Part shown: positions 1-5,390 of the stretch, in pieces
How the letters are laid out: each line of letters begins with the position of its first letter
Numbering within the stretch: position 1 is the stretch's first letter
Assembly: GCA_947085305.1 (NCBI GenBank)
Contig: CAMTVV010000160.1
Location: 1-6,508, forward strand
Length of the DNA stretch: 6,508 bases
Direction: 5' to 3'
From: JAMCQB01 sp947085305
GTDB lineage: Bacteria; Nitrospirota; Thermodesulfovibrionia; Thermodesulfovibrionales; UBA9159
Translations under genes and position numbers: made by a program
The notes under the pieces: model-generated
Told to the model about the DNA's origin: nothing
Seen by the model: only the letters and a program-made list of their open reading frames with translations
Database searches by the model: none

Positions 1-42
1 TAACCCTTTTGACATTGCCTGATGTGTCAGATTTTCTATCAT
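1..42 (-). CDS. Start of an unidentified gene, truncated by the left edge
   Basis: An ATG at 42-40 opens a frame that stays open for 14 codons to the window edge, reading MIENLTHQAMSKGL. A purine-rich Shine-Dalgarno-like stretch (CAAAGGGG, minus strand of 51-58) lies 8 nt upstream, and promoter-like elements lie further upstream at 85-113. The frame is too short to identify a family. It is reported because start, ribosome-binding site and promoter line up in the same direction as the rest of the window. It would follow mutS by about 115 nt, so it is probably a separate transcription unit. A chance frame of this length is quite possible. Confidence 0.4.
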   Translation of the reverse strand, partial: MIENLTHQAMSKGL

Positions 43-84
43 AGTTTTTTCCCCTTTGTCAATCACTATCTCCGCCTAAGTGAA

Positions 85-113
85 ATTGTATCACATCTTC
101 CCGAAAGAGCAAA
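85..113 (-). promoter_or_regulatory. Putative extended -10 sigma-70 promoter, leftward
   Basis: On the minus strand TGATACAAT (85-93) is an extended -10 element (TGnTACAAT, five of six matches to TATAAT). A weak -35-like TTTGCT sits at 108-113 with a 17-nt spacer. Transcription would start near 78 and give a leader of about 36 nt before the ATG at 42. It lies just downstream of mutS. A second candidate -35, TTGACA, lies closer to the start codon at about 58-63 but lacks a good -10. Confidence 0.4.
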
Positions 114-158
114 TCATTCCCCTCTTGAGAGAAAACGCATGACGCATGAAAAAAGAGA

Positions 159-2750
159 TCACTGCTTGCGATTTGACAGGACCTGTAATTCAGCCTTGTT
201 CTTGAGCTCCCTGAGTTTTGCCAGCGCTGTCCTGGACGTCGTCTTTGACAGATCCAGGTGAATCAGTTCCAGCAGCAGCGGATCCAATCCCTGCAGGAAA
301 AGATCCATCTGCCCCCGGTTCGAAAAATTCCTGAGCATGGACCGTGTCTTCCCCGAATTGGCCAGTTCATCCTCAAAGCTCATGAGGACTTCCTTTGCCC
401 TCCCGAGCACCTCGTCGGGAAGGCCCGCAAGCCGCGCAACCTGGATCCCGTAGCTTCTGTCGGCAGGTCCGGGGGAAATCTTCCTCAGAAAGATGATCTC
501 GTCCCCCCATTCCTTGACCGAAACATTATAGTTCTTTACCCCGTCGAGGGTGAGACTCAGTTCAGTGAGCTCATTGTAATGGGTGGCAAAAAGCGTCCTC
601 GTTTTTATCGCCTTTGCGATGTGCTCGGCAACTGCCCAGGCAATGCTGATGCCGTCAAAGGTGCTCGTTCCCCTGCCGATCTCGTCCAGGATAATGAGAC
701 TGCGTTCCGAGGCGTTGTTCAGGATGTTCGCCGTCTCGATCATCTCGACCATGAAGGTGCTCTGTCCCCTGGTGATGAAGTCCGAGGCCCCGATCCTTGT
801 GAAAATCCTGTCGACCACGCCGATCCTCGCCTCTGTCGCAGGCACAAAGCTGCCGATCTGGGCCATAAGGACGATCAGGGCAGTCTGTCTCATAAAAGTG
901 GACTTGCCCGCCATGTTCGGCCCTGTAATAATCAGAAGCCTGTCACTTTCATTGTCGATGTAGGCGTTGTTGGGGATGAACGGCTCGGAAAGAAACCGTT
1001 CGAGCACCGGATGCCTGCCTTCAATTATCTCGATGACAGCGCTGCTGTCATCAATTACAGGCTTGGCGTAATTGTGCCTCCTCGCTGCCACTGCAAGGGA
1101 CGCTAAAAAATCCAGGAGGGCGATGACATGGCCGGAGGAAATGAGACGGCCGCTCTCTGACCGTATCTTCTCAAGGAGCTCCTGGAACAAGCTGTATTCG
1201 AGATTTTTGAGCTGTTCCTCTGACCCTATGACCTTTGCTTCATATTCCTTGAGCTCCGGGGTGATAAACCTTTCCCCGTTCACAAGGGTCTGTTTCCTTA
1301 TATAGTAGTCAGGCACGAGCTCGAGGTTTGTCCTGGTCACCTCGATGTAGTAGCCGAATATCCTGTTATACCCCACCTTGAGGGAAGAGATCCCGGTCCT
1401 CTTCTTCTCCCTTGCCTCAAGGTCGGCAATAAAATCCTTGCCGCTCACCGAGATCTTTCTGAGCTCATCCACCTCCCTGTTGTATCCGCTCTTGAGAATG
1501 CCGCCTTCCCTGACACTGAGGGGAGGATTATCCATGACCGATGAGTCTATCAGCTCCCTGACCGCGCTCAGGTCGGGAATATCTTCACCCAATGCCCTGA
1601 GATAATCCTCCGGCGATGACATTGCCGCTTTCTTAATAACGGGAAGGGCTGCAAGGGAATTTTTTATGGCGATGAGATCCCTGGGAGTGGCTGATCCTCC
1701 GGTCACTCTTGAAGCGAGCCTTTCCAGGTCCTGAACCCTCCGGAGATTGCTGCGCAGTGTCTCGAGCAGTTCGAAATCCTCCGCAAGGGACTCAACCGCA
1801 TCAAGGCGTTTCCGGATCTCTCCCGCAGCGATGAGCGGCCTGAGCAGGGCGCTCCTGAGGCGCCGTCCGCCCATAGGGGTGAGGGTCTCATCGAGCACCG
1901 AGAGAAGGGTTCCGTCCGTTCCCCCTTTCAGATTGCGGACAAGCTCGAGGTTCCGCTGTGTGGAGGCGTCGAGAAACATATACGCGCTCTGGATGAGAGG
2001 GGTGATCTTCTTGAACTGAATCGTCTCTTTCTGCGTGTGCTCGATATATGCGAGGAGCGCTCCCGCTGCCGATATGGCGGCTGTCATTCCCTCACATCCA
2101 TACCCCTCTAGGGAGGACACCCCGAAGTGATTCAGGAGAACCCTGTAGGCCTCAGAGTAGTGAAAGGTCCAGTCCTCGGCAGTAGTGGCGTAAAAACCCT
2201 TCAGTATCTCGGAATAATGGAGGTTATCCTTAAGGCTTTCGGGAAAGAGGAGTTCCGTCGGCTCAAACCTGCTCAGTTCGTCTTCTACAGGCTGCTCTGT
2301 TTCATAGACCATGAACTCGCCTGTGGAGATGTCGGCAAGGGCGATCCCGTATTTTTTCCCATCCGGAAAGAAACTGAAGAGGTAATTATTCTCCTTGGGA
2401 TTTTCCGGCGTGTACGTCCCGGGAGTAATCACCCGCACCACATCCCTCTGGACAATGCCCTTGGCGTCTTTTGCATCCTCCATCTGTTCGCACACGGCGA
2501 CCTTATGACCCGCTTTGATGAGTTTTGCTATGTATGAATCAGCGGCAAAATACGGGATCCCGCACATGGGCATAGAGGTTTCCTTTGCCTTGTCCCTGGT
2601 GGTGAGGGCTATCTGGAGAAGCTTTGATGCGACCCTGGCATCTTCGCCGAACATCTCATAAAAGTCGCCGAGACGGAACATGAGGATTGCATCTGCATGC
2701 TTCTCTTTGATGCTGGAATACTGCTTCATCAACGGGGTCAACTCAGGCAT
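159..2750 (-). CDS. mutS: DNA mismatch repair protein MutS
   Basis: The product is an 863-residue MutS that binds base mismatches and small loops as a clamp and, with MutL, directs excision repair. The mismatch-reading motif GDFYEMF is at residues 28-34, with the Phe-Tyr-Glu at 30-32. Connector, lever and clamp regions follow. The ATPase then shows Walker A TGPNMAGKST (609-618), Walker B with the DEIGRGTST signature (Asp689-Glu690) and the conserved THYNEL segment (His724). Near the C terminus QMDLF (814-818) fits a beta-clamp-binding motif and precedes the usual dimerisation tail. Length and domain order are normal for MutS1, and no frameshift is visible. The start is fixed by the conserved N terminus (ELTPLMKQY), although no Shine-Dalgarno sequence precedes it. 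mutL is not in the window. The gene is last in the leftward run and is separated from the upstream gene by a repeat-containing gap, so it may be transcribed on its own. Confidence 0.98.
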   Translation of the reverse strand: MPELTPLMKQYSSIKEKHADAILMFRLGDFYEMFGEDARVASKLLQIALTTRDKAKETSMPMCGIPYFAADSYIAKLIKAGHKVAVCEQMEDAKDAKGIVQRDVVRVITPGTYTPENPKENNYLFSFFPDGKKYGIALADISTGEFMVYETEQPVEDELSRFEPTELLFPESLKDNLHYSEILKGFYATTAEDWTFHYSEAYRVLLNHFGVSSLEGYGCEGMTAAISAAGALLAYIEHTQKETIQFKKITPLIQSAYMFLDASTQRNLELVRNLKGGTDGTLLSVLDETLTPMGGRRLRSALLRPLIAAGEIRKRLDAVESLAEDFELLETLRSNLRRVQDLERLASRVTGGSATPRDLIAIKNSLAALPVIKKAAMSSPEDYLRALGEDIPDLSAVRELIDSSVMDNPPLSVREGGILKSGYNREVDELRKISVSGKDFIADLEAREKKRTGISSLKVGYNRIFGYYIEVTRTNLELVPDYYIRKQTLVNGERFITPELKEYEAKVIGSEEQLKNLEYSLFQELLEKIRSESGRLISSGHVIALLDFLASLAVAARRHNYAKPVIDDSSAVIEIIEGRHPVLERFLSEPFIPNNAYIDNESDRLLIITGPNMAGKSTFMRQTALIVLMAQIGSFVPATEARIGVVDRIFTRIGASDFITRGQSTFMVEMIETANILNNASERSLIILDEIGRGTSTFDGISIAWAVAEHIAKAIKTRTLFATHYNELTELSLTLDGVKNYNVSVKEWGDEIIFLRKISPGPADRSYGIQVARLAGLPDEVLGRAKEVLMSFEDELANSGKTRSMLRNFSNRGQMDLFLQGLDPLLLELIHLDLSKTTSRTALAKLRELKNKAELQVLSNRKQ

Positions 2751-2755
2751 AAGAT

Positions 2756-2786
2756 ATTAAATACCATAAGACGCCGAAAGTGCAAT
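2756..2786 (-). promoter_or_regulatory. Weak candidate mutS promoter, possibly leaderless
   Basis: On the minus strand TTTAAT (2756-2761) matches five of six -10 positions. A poor -35-like TTGCAC lies 18 nt upstream. A start site about 6-7 nt downstream would fall on or next to the A of the mutS ATG at 2750, giving a leaderless message. That would fit the absence of a Shine-Dalgarno sequence before this start. The match is marginal and the region is AT-rich. Confidence 0.25.
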
Positions 2787-2808
2787 AGAGGGCGGGATAT
2801 TACAAATC

Positions 2809-2876
2809 AGGTTAAGGATTGAGGTCAAGGCTAAGACTGACAGGATTCTCAACCTTGCCCTTAACCTCGGCCTTGT
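2809..2876. repeat. Inverted arrays of 6-bp repeats
   Basis: The + strand at 2812-2836 reads as hexamers TTAAGG, (A) TTGAGG, TCAAGG, CTAAGA. The minus strand of 2847-2876 reads as hexamers ACAAGG, CCGAGG, TTAAGG, GCAAGG, TTGAGA. The two arrays face each other across a 10-bp spacer (2837-2846). The longest perfect pairing is AGGTTAAGG (2809-2817) with CCTTAACCT (2859-2867). A transcript could fold into a hairpin, but there is no U-tract, so an intrinsic terminator is not supported. The arrangement resembles the 8-bp inverted arrays around 4447-4686 but has a different period and no cargo. It sits in the 207-bp gap between mutS and the OB-like gene; the rest of that gap shows nothing else clear. 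Confidence 0.65.
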
Positions 2877-2957
2877 TCTTTTGCTCTTAAAAGCTCACGC
2901 TCTGCCGTTCCAGAAGCATCTCCCCAAGAAAAGAGCCGGGCTTTATCTCTGCATTCT

Positions 2958-3368
2958 TCAACGGTTCCTCATGCCATGCCACATCGGTATGCACATGGCA
3001 TCCCTGAAGAAGATCACCTTTCCCGTCTTTTCTTCCCGCATTTTTCTCGCAATCACATAGATGTTCCCGTCTTTACCGAAATACTTTGAGCCGGTGATTT
3101 CCAGCCCGGAACCCTGCTGAAAAGCGATCCCTTCCCTTCTCAGGTACCATGGAGGCGCTGTCACCACGTAGTATGTCTTTCCCTGATGGATTATCCTGAT
3201 CCTGACAGGTCCGCGCTTGCCTTTGAGAATCTCCGTGACCGCGCCTTTGACAGTAACCTCGGTGTTTTCATCATACCCTTCGCCCGGCTCCATTGCTGCA
3301 TGAGAGAGCGAAAAAACAAAAAGGAGGAGGAGCATGGTTCCTGCCGATACAATCTGTTTTTTCCCCAT
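2958..3368 (-). CDS. Small secreted OB-fold-like protein of unknown function
   Basis: The product is 136 residues. Residues 1-24 form a Sec signal peptide: a Lys-Lys start, a Leu/Val/Phe-rich core, and likely cleavage after SHA. The mature part alternates short beta strands (TEVTVKGAVTEI, GPVRIRII, KTYYVVT, SGLEITGSKYF, GNIYVIARKM). This is the pattern of a five-strand OB-fold like those in small periplasmic stress proteins. It also holds a conserved-looking PPWYLRREGI block and a terminal FRDAMCIPMWHG motif with a single Cys. No catalytic site is evident. The ATG is supported by AGGAGGAGG (3375-3383), 6 nt upstream. The gene begins 35 nt after the stop of the ZraP-like gene on the same strand, so the two are probably cotranscribed from the sigma-54 promoter, which hints at a shared envelope or metal-stress role. 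The fold call rests on pattern only. Confidence 0.8.
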   Translation of the reverse strand: MGKKQIVSAGTMLLLLFVFSLSHAAMEPGEGYDENTEVTVKGAVTEILKGKRGPVRIRIIHQGKTYYVVTAPPWYLRREGIAFQQGSGLEITGSKYFGKDGNIYVIARKMREEKTGKVIFFRDAMCIPMWHGMRNR

Positions 3369-3403
3369 GCCCTTCCTCCTCCTTTGTTTAAAGCAGGACT
3401 ACA

Positions 3404-3799
3404 TCATCCCGCACACTTCATCATTCCCTTTCCGGCGCCGCGTTGTCCGCATCCGCCGCCCAGACCGAACACTCCGGCATCAAAAGCCCTTTTCTGCATC
3501 TGTGTCCTGAGCTCAACCATCTCCTTCTGCTTCTTTTCGATGGCGGTCCAGTCAGGGGTTGACTGTAACCTGAGGGACATCAGCTCGGAGCGCTTTGCCA
3601 TCATCTGCTGTTTCAGCGGAAGCGTCTCCTTCTGGAACTGGTCCATCTTTGCCTTCTGCTCAGGCGTAAGATTAGTATAGTTCATGCAATTGCCTGTTGC
3701 AAGATTGTCGCAACCTCCGCCAGGACCAAAAGCATAAACACCGCTTATGCCGGCCACTAACATTCCCATTACCAATCCCGTGATCATCAACTTCTTCAT
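3404..3799 (-). CDS. Periplasmic ZraP/Spy/CpxP-like stress protein
   Basis: The product is a 131-residue exported protein of the ZraP/Spy/CpxP type, which acts as a periplasmic chaperone or metal-binding stress protein. Residues 1-23 are a signal peptide with likely cleavage after VYA. The LTPEQ motif typical of this superfamily is at 44-48. Long amphipathic, Met/Lys/Glu-rich helices follow (45-105), and the tail is Gly-rich. Four cysteines (30, 38, 117, 129) lie in the Gly-rich ends. The protein has no histidine, unlike the His-bearing ends of enterobacterial ZraP. I chose the ATG at 3799 because AGGAGGT (3807-3813) sits 7 nt upstream; a GTG at 3808 would overlap that site. A near-consensus sigma-54 promoter lies about 50 nt upstream. 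E. coli zraP is also sigma-54 dependent under the response regulator ZraR, which supports the family call. The downstream OB-like gene is probably in the same operon. The metal specificity is unknown. Confidence 0.85.
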   Translation of the reverse strand: MKKLMITGLVMGMLVAGISGVYAFGPGGGCDNLATGNCMNYTNLTPEQKAKMDQFQKETLPLKQQMMAKRSELMSLRLQSTPDWTAIEKKQKEMVELRTQMQKRAFDAGVFGLGGGCGQRGAGKGMMKCAG

Positions 3800-3806
3800 T
3801 GTCTTC

Positions 3807-3815
3807 ACCTCCTTT
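3807..3815 (-). promoter_or_regulatory. Ribosome-binding site deciding the ZraP-like start
   Basis: AAAGGAGGT on the minus strand ends 7 nt before the ATG at 3799. A GTG codon at 3808 is in the same frame but overlaps this sequence, so it cannot be served by it. Confidence 0.8.
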
Positions 3816-3845
3816 CATGAAACCTGTTTTTCTGCAAATATATAA

Positions 3846-3861
3846 AGCATGTCCCGTGCCA
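3846..3861 (-). promoter_or_regulatory. Sigma-54 (RpoN) -24/-12 promoter
   Basis: The minus strand reads TGGCACGGGACATGCT, against the sigma-54 consensus TGGCACGnnnnTTGCW. Only one defined position differs (A for T before TGC). The invariant GG (3860-3859) and GC (3848-3847) have the required 12-bp separation. Transcription would begin near 3835, leaving a leader of about 36 nt before the ZraP-like ATG and its strong ribosome-binding site. Sigma-54 promoters need an AAA+ enhancer-binding activator; candidate sites lie upstream at 3917-3949. Confidence 0.82.
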
Positions 3862-3916
3862 ATATGAAAAGACTTATGAATCAGCATGTTGCGAGCTTTT
3901 CTATCAAGAACATTCC

Positions 3917-3949
3917 TGCAATTCTTGCATTCGAGCTGCAAATTCTGCA
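3917..3949. promoter_or_regulatory. Tandem dyads, candidate enhancer-binding-protein sites
   Basis: TGCAATTCTTGCA (3917-3929) is a perfect 5-3-5 dyad. TGCAAATTCTGCA (3937-3949) has the same outer TGCA ends. Including flanks, 3915-3932 and 3935-3952 match at 13 of 18 positions with a 20-bp period, about two helical turns. They lie roughly 80-115 bp upstream of the predicted sigma-54 start, the usual place for binding sites of NtrC/ZraR-type activators. The regulator itself is not in the window, so which protein binds is inference. Site 3937-3949 ends 9 bp from the stop of the NusG-like gene. Confidence 0.5.
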
Positions 3950-3957
3950 TTTACGGA

Positions 3958-4440
3958 TTACGCTTTTTTTATGGATCTGCTCTCGAGCTGGAGGGTGCAA
4001 TGGAGGGACTCGAGGAGGATCATGGCCCTTGCTTTCCCGGGCATGTCCCTCTGGAAGACGCCGTAGAAGTCCTTGAAGGGACCTTCCTTTATCATAACCC
4101 TGTCTCCCTCTTTCATGTCCTCGGGGACAGGGACCACGACCCCGCCCTGCATCCTCTCCTGTATGGCCCGGATGATCTCAGAGGGGACCGCCAGCGGGGT
4201 TTCCTTGCCGACGATGTATTTCACTCCCCGGGTGTACTTGATCATATGGCAGTGTTTTTCCCTGTCGAAACAGGCAAAGATGTAGGAAGGGAAAAGCTGC
4301 TCTACGACATCAGCGTATTTCCCTCTCACCCGCTTCAGCGCCCGTATCTTCGGGCTGAAGGTCTCTATGCCGGCGTTGTTGAGGAGCCGGGCCGTGGAAT
4401 CCTCGCATTTCGGTTTTGTATAAATGACGTACCAATCCAT
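3958..4440 (-). CDS. NusG-family elongation factor (RfaH/LoaP/UpxY-type paralogue)
   Basis: The product is 160 residues from the ATG at 4440. The N-terminal NGN domain starts WYVIYTKPKCEDSTARLL and contains the family block EQLFPSYIFACFD (47-59), followed by TRGVKYIVG. A linker leads to a KOW domain around 110-140 (EGDRVMIKEGPFKDFYGVF). Such proteins ride on RNA polymerase and suppress pausing or termination. Specialised paralogues like this one commonly serve long surface-polysaccharide operons, and the neighbouring CpsB-type phosphatase fits that. Housekeeping nusG is usually beside secE and ribosomal genes, so this is probably a paralogue. An upstream in-frame TTG at 4470 lies inside the repeat array and would add ten residues encoded by repeat units. 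The ATG matches the family's WYV start better. Neither start has a recognisable ribosome-binding site, apparently because the cassette edge replaces the leader. Confidence 0.9.
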   Translation of the reverse strand: MDWYVIYTKPKCEDSTARLLNNAGIETFSPKIRALKRVRGKYADVVEQLFPSYIFACFDREKHCHMIKYTRGVKYIVGKETPLAVPSEIIRAIQERMQGGVVVPVPEDMKEGDRVMIKEGPFKDFYGVFQRDMPGKARAMILLESLHCTLQLESRSIKKA

Positions 4441-4446
4441 TATGAA

Positions 4447-4481
4447 GGGTCCAAGAGGTCCTGGGTCCAAGGGTTCAAGTG
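4447..4481. repeat. Left terminal inverted repeat of cassette (8-bp units)
   Basis: On the + strand this reads as octamers GGGTCCAA (4447-4454), GAGGTCCT (4455-4462), GGGTCCAA (4463-4470) and GGGTTCAA (4471-4478). A degenerate fifth unit, GTGTTTAA, runs to 4486. It matches the minus strand of 4652-4686 at 26 of 35 positions without gaps, which makes it the inverted partner of that array. It ends 6 nt from the NusG-like start codon and contains the stop codon of the four-helix-bundle remnant. Confidence 0.85.
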
Positions 4482-4614
4482 TTTAAGCGCCTCTTTTCCA
4501 GAGACTTAATAAGTGCCTTAAGCATCCTTTCAACCTCTTCGATATTCTGTATATTTCCAGACATACCTTCTAAGCCTTCTGCCAGACATGCAGTTCTTTG
4601 TAGTTCGTCAACAT
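4475..4614 (-). pseudogene. Four-helix-bundle (S23/IVS-protein family) gene, internally deleted
   Basis: From an ATG at 4614 the minus strand reads MLTNYKELHVWQKA, then TAG (4572-4570), then KVCLEIYRISKR. This is the characteristic N terminus of the four helix bundle / 23S rRNA intervening-sequence protein family (YKEL.VWQKAY.L.L.IY). In another frame the sequence then reads EEVERMLKALIKSLEKRRLNT and a stop at 4477-4475, the characteristic C terminus. The family is normally near 120 residues, so about two thirds of the gene is missing. There is also a nonsense mutation where a Tyr is usual and a frame change at the junction. An intact ribosome-binding site (AAGGAGG) precedes the ATG. Family members bind RNA or partner proteins (Avd of diversity-generating retroelements has the same fold), but the role of stand-alone copies is not settled. 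This copy cannot make a functional protein. It is enclosed by inverted octamer arrays. Confidence 0.82.
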
Positions 4615-4624
4615 TTTACCCGGT

Positions 4625-4632
4625 TCCTCCTT
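4625..4632 (-). promoter_or_regulatory. Ribosome-binding site of the four-helix-bundle remnant
   Basis: On the minus strand AAGGAGG precedes AACCGGGTAAA and the ATG at 4614. This is a good Shine-Dalgarno sequence about 11 nt from the start, kept although the gene is broken. It indicates that the ORF was once translated and that the decay is fairly recent. Confidence 0.6.
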
Positions 4633-4651
4633 GACCCTGCGGTGTTGTATT

Positions 4652-4686
4652 CACTCGACCACTAGGACCCTTGACCCCTCGAACCC
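4652..4686. repeat. Right terminal inverted repeat of cassette (8-bp units)
   Basis: On the + strand this reads as octamers CACTCGAC (4652-4659), CACTAGGA (4660-4667), CCCTTGAC (4668-4675) and CCCTCGAA (4676-4683), followed by CCC. It is the inverted counterpart of 4447-4481. The end of the phosphatase gene runs through it: the last codons (GSRGQGS) and the TAG stop are made of repeat units. With the left array it bounds a cassette of about 240 bp. Confidence 0.85.
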
Positions 4687-5390
4687 TGTTTTTCAAGAAT
4701 CTTCCCAGGATTCTTGAAAAACAACATCTCCGCTACATTTTCTCCAAAATGTTTCTTCACCTCTTTATATGCCTTTGAGAGTATGGGCGGTCTCCTGCCG
4801 GCATTGTGGGCGTCAGAGGCGACGATGTCGGCCAACCCTTTTTCGATCATGGAAAAGCCCGCCCTCATGACCTCCCTCCCGAAATCCCCGGTTATGCTCA
4901 TAGCTGTTATCTGGCACATGGCGCCGCTGTCCCTCAGCCCGCTCAGTTCATTATGGTCACGCATCAAACGGAGATGCCGCTCGGGATGGGTGATTATGGG
5001 GGTGATCCCCTTATGCCGCAGATTGAAGATGAGGGAATCAAGATGCGGGGGGACAATATATTCGGGCAGCTCCATGAGCATGAACCCGGAGCCGTTGAGG
5101 GTAAGGACCTCTCCGGATTCGATCCGTTTTAAAAGGTCAGGAATAACCCTCACATCCGCGCCATAGAAGAGTTCCAGGCCCGCGGGCAGGTGTTTCCTCA
5201 GATTTTCGACCGAGACAATGATCTCTGCGCCCCTGTTGGAATAGAACCCGTCCAGAATATGGGGAGCGGCAAAGATACGGGATATACCGTCATTCTTTGC
5301 CACCTCCAGCATCTTCAAAGACTCCTCCAGGGTGGCAGGACCGTCGTCCATGCCGGGAAGAATATGGCAGTGTATGTCAATGAAATTCAA
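4662..5390 (-). CDS. PHP-family protein-tyrosine phosphatase, YwqE/CpsB type
   Basis: The product is a metal-dependent PHP hydrolase of the YwqE/CpsB/Wzb-like bacterial tyrosine phosphatase family, which counteracts the tyrosine kinase controlling capsule or exopolysaccharide polymerisation. Family motifs, from the first Met: DIHCHILPGMDDGP (5-18), AAPHI (41-45), the Glu in LMELPEYIVPPHL (105-117), ITHPER (133-138) and SDAHN (192-196). These supply the His/Asp/Glu metal ligands of the PHP barrel. The TTG at 5390 is chosen because AAAGGGG lies about 6 nt upstream and the family starts just before DIHCH. A TTG at 5408 is possible but has no such site. The gene starts inside the end of the upstream gene (stop at 5377), so translation is probably coupled. 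The C-terminal GSRGQGS and stop come from the adjacent repeat cassette and are probably not original. The NusG paralogue downstream supports a polysaccharide role. Confidence 0.88.
   Translation of the reverse strand: MNFIDIHCHILPGMDDGPATLEESLKMLEVAKNDGISRIFAAPHILDGFYSNRGAEIIVSVENLRKHLPAGLELFYGADVRVIPDLLKRIESGEVLTLNGSGFMLMELPEYIVPPHLDSLIFNLRHKGITPIITHPERHLRLMRDHNELSGLRDSGAMCQITAMSITGDFGREVMRAGFSMIEKGLADIVASDAHNAGRRPPILSKAYKEVKKHFGENVAEMLFFKNPGKILEKQGSRGQGS
4687..4723. repeat. Perfect 15-bp inverted repeat with 7-nt loop
   Basis: TGTTTTTCAAGAATC (4687-4701) and GATTCTTGAAAAACA (4709-4723) are exact reverse complements around TTCCCAG. The hairpin lies in the coding end of the phosphatase (FFKNPGKILEK) and abuts the terminal repeat of the cassette. 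U-rich and A-rich sides are in the reverse order of an intrinsic terminator, and no T-tract follows on either strand, so a terminator call is not supported. Perfect arms of this length are very unlikely by chance. Confidence 0.85.

Noticed and set aside
120..160. Intrinsic terminator after mutS
   Set aside because: Short T-runs and a CATG-CGT-CATG repeat are present, but I could not form a convincing GC-rich stem followed by a T-tract.
258..1106. Plus-strand open frame of 282 codons within mutS
   Set aside because: It lies antisense to clearly conserved mutS coding sequence. Its translation is rich in His, Arg and Pro, as expected for a shadow frame, and matches no family I know.
3672..3950. 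Minus-strand frame of 92 codons with CKNC and similar Cys spacing
   Set aside because: It runs out of frame into the ZraP-like gene and covers the sigma-54 promoter and dyads. It has no ribosome-binding site; the zinc-finger look is from a few codons only.
3886..4509. Plus-strand frame of 207 codons opposite the NusG-like gene
   Set aside because: It is antisense to a recognisable NGN-KOW gene and crosses the cassette end. No family pattern is seen.
4447..4686. CRISPR array
   Set aside because: The repeats are 8-bp tandem units without spacers and are arranged as two inverted arrays.
4440..4700. RfaH-type ops/JUMPstart element
   Set aside because: I saw no sequence resembling GGCGGTAGCGTG in the window, so recruitment of the NusG paralogue by that element is not supported here.
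4687..4723. Intrinsic terminator for the phosphatase gene
   Set aside because: The stem is perfect, but the U-rich side comes first and the A-rich side last, with no T-tract on either strand.
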